The position numbers and the translations under genes were made by a program. A stretch of DNA of 64,000 nt, taken from the NCBI GenBank assembly GCA_963735955.1, contig CAVTND010000010.1, positions 395,300 to 459,299 on the forward strand, written 5' to 3'. The stretch is from CAVTND01 sp963735955 (lineage in GTDB: Bacteria > Pseudomonadota > Gammaproteobacteria > Burkholderiales > Burkholderiaceae_F). This document shows positions 62,624 through 64,000 of this stretch, piece by piece (the stretch's first letter is position 1; each line of letters opens with the position of its first letter). The notes under the pieces were generated by a model. That model ran no database searches and was not told the origin of the DNA. It saw nothing but the letters and a program-made list of their open reading frames with translations.

Positions 62624-62855
62624 GGTGGCAGTGTCTCCCTGTGTCCTGCCTGTGGACAGCTGTGGACGAAAGTCCGCCCGGAGTCCACAAGGTGCTGAGT
62701 TGTTAGACCTTCATACCGGCCGTCAACAGGCGGACAGGGTCGCCTGTCCACATCGCTTACGTGTACGCAAGTTGCTGATACAGGAAGCAAACCAGGGCTT
62801 GTCCCCAGATTGAACACGGACCTACTACTACCTATCTATGAACAGGAAATAAGAA
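62624..62855 (+). other. probable replication origin (oriC) between dnaA and dnaN
   Basis: The 230-base gap holds a cluster of DnaA-box-like sequences: TGTGGACAG (62651-62659), TGTGGACGA (62661-62669), AGTCCACAA (62682-62690), CTGTCCACA (62744-62752) and TTGTCCCCA (62799-62807), each close to TTRTCCACA. An AT-richer stretch (about 62,815-62,880) next to dnaN could be the unwinding element. The location is the usual one for many Pseudomonadota. Confidence 0.55.
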
Positions 62856-63956
62856 ATGCAACTTGTTAATATTCCGTGATGCGTTGCTCAAGCCATTGCA
62901 GGTGGTGAAGGGGGCGGGATCGTTGAACGCCGGCAGACCCTGCCGTCGCGACATCCTGGTGCGGAAGGATGGCGAACGTGTTCGTTCACGGCCACCGACC
63001 TTGAAATCCAGATCCAGACTTCAGCGCTGATCGGTACCTGGCAAGGACGTGGCGGCGACCACGATCGCCGCGCGCAAGCTGGTGGACATCCTGCGTGCGC
63101 TGCCCGAGGCCGATGTTCAATTGTCGATTGCAAGCAAGAAGCTGACGGTGACAAGCGGCAAGAGCCGCTTCAACCTGCAAACCCTGGCCGCCGAGAATTT
63201 CCGACCGGTCGCGGGGCTCCGAGTTCAACGCTGACTTCAGCCTGCCCGCGGCAACCCTGAAGCACCTGCTTGCCATGGTGCATTTCTCGATGGCGCAGCA
63301 GGATATCCGTTACTACCTGAACGGAATGTTGCTGGTGGTCGACGGCAAGACCGTGCGCGCGGTGGCTACGGATGGGCATCGCCTCGCGCTGGCCGAAGTC
63401 ACTGAAGGACGATGCCACCTCGAAGATCGAGGCCATCATTCCGCGCAAGACGATTCTCGAATTGCTGCGCCTGCCGCCCGACACGGACGATGCCGTGCGC
63501 GTCCAGATGGCTGCCAATCAGTGAAGCCTGCTTCGCTGACATCTCGAGCTCGTGTCCAAGCTGGTCGAGGGCAAGTTCCCCGATTACGTGCGCGTGATAC
63601 CGGCCGCGAACACCAAGGTCTTCGTCCTCGGCGCGAGGACCTGATGCATGCAATGCAGAGGGCGGCGATTCTGACCACCGACAGGTTCAAGGGCGTGCGC
63701 ATGGTGCTTGCGCAGGGCAGCCTGAAGATCACTTCGACCAATGCCGATCAGGAAGATGCGCAGGAAGAACTTGAGGTCGAGTACGCGGGCGACGGGCTGG
63801 ATATCGGCTTCAATGTCGAAGCGCATCCGCTCGATGCGTCGGGAAACCTGAAGACCGAGCAGGTGCGGTTTGCTCTGGGTGATGCGCTCGGCAGTGCTCA
63901 TCACGATGCCCGACAGCGAAAAGTTCCGGTACGTTGTGATGCCGATGAGAATTTAG
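62856..63956 (+). pseudogene. dnaN: dnaN, DNA polymerase III beta clamp, broken by many indels
   Basis: Starting at the ATG at 62856 (AGGA element upstream), the frames give pieces of the clamp: RDALLKPLQVV, RQTLP, TATDLEIQIQTSA, ARKLVDILRALPEADVQLSIASKKLTVTSGKSRFNLQTL, LLVVDGKTVRAVATDGHRLALAEV and, at the end, YVVMPMRI with a TAG at 63954-63956. The overall span of 367 codons equals the usual beta-clamp length, and the order of the segments is right. Several indels, including one soon after the start (an in-frame TGA in codon 8), break it. It is probably an intact gene with sequencing errors. Confidence 0.83.
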
Positions 63957-64000
63957 GTATTCGAGGTGTACGCGCCGCGGCCGGCGCGCGTGCGCCTCGA

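Noticed and set aside
61083..62807. Reading the dnaA and dnaN damage as true pseudogenes of a secondary origin
   Set aside because: Total gene lengths and conserved residues are kept across all frames, which fits sequencing indels better than decay; without reads this cannot be settled fully.

Overview
The window is GC-rich, densely coding DNA from a Gram-negative bacterium. It has signal peptides, lipoproteins, a secretin, System I cytochrome c maturation and purT. The fragments of DnaA near the right end look betaproteobacterial to me, so Pseudomonadota, perhaps Betaproteobacteria, is my best guess; this rests on family memory, not a search.

Layout. 1-10.8 kb is ordinary chromosome: the tail of a sarcosine-oxidase-like flavoenzyme, a DUF547 protein, glutathione reductase, fumarase C, dodecin, an EF-hand protein, a glycine-zipper protein, MscS, a rhodanese, a double VOC protein, an MDR reductase and a LysE exporter. 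10.8-20.5 kb (minus strand) is a respiratory block: ccmABCDEFGHI, then an octaheme nitrite reductase with one CXXCK heme site and a second CcmI/NrfG-like protein, with an FNR-type site in front of the reductase. 20.7-25.3 kb holds purT, a LuxR-type regulator, a lytic transglycosylase and a PAS histidine kinase. 25.3-36.3 kb (minus strand) is one run of overlapping genes for a hybrid secretion machine: GspG/F/E, PilM/N/O/P-like proteins, a secretin with TPR and cohesin domains and three pseudopilins. It ends in a response-regulator gene coupled by a 4-base overlap and facing the kinase. 36.5-39.1 kb has a further kinase and a response regulator whose phospho-acceptor Asp is Glu.

39.4-60.6 kb is the most unusual part: a plus-strand run of exported proteins built around multicopper-oxidase (MCO) modules. 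In order it carries a very large repeat/beta-helix/IPT surface protein, three separate cupredoxin proteins that share out the copper motifs of one MCO, a lipoprotein, a subtilisin, a SCO1/SenC copper chaperone and a cytochrome c fused to a periplasmic binding domain. A response regulator, a large sensor kinase, a second SCO and a truncated fourth MCO follow. A 5' copy of the second SCO gene lies as a direct repeat in front of the large protein. The whole looks like an exported copper redox system; the substrate (Mn, Fe, Cu or other) cannot be read from sequence.

60.6-64 kb contains the start of rpmH, dnaA, a probable oriC and dnaN, but rpmH is cut after about ten codons where the MCO gene also breaks, and dnaA and dnaN carry many indels. 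I read this as a misjoined or low-quality stretch rather than real pseudogenes. Single frameshifts in ccmF, the large surface protein and one MCO gene may have the same technical origin. I saw no tRNA, rRNA, CRISPR array or insertion sequence.
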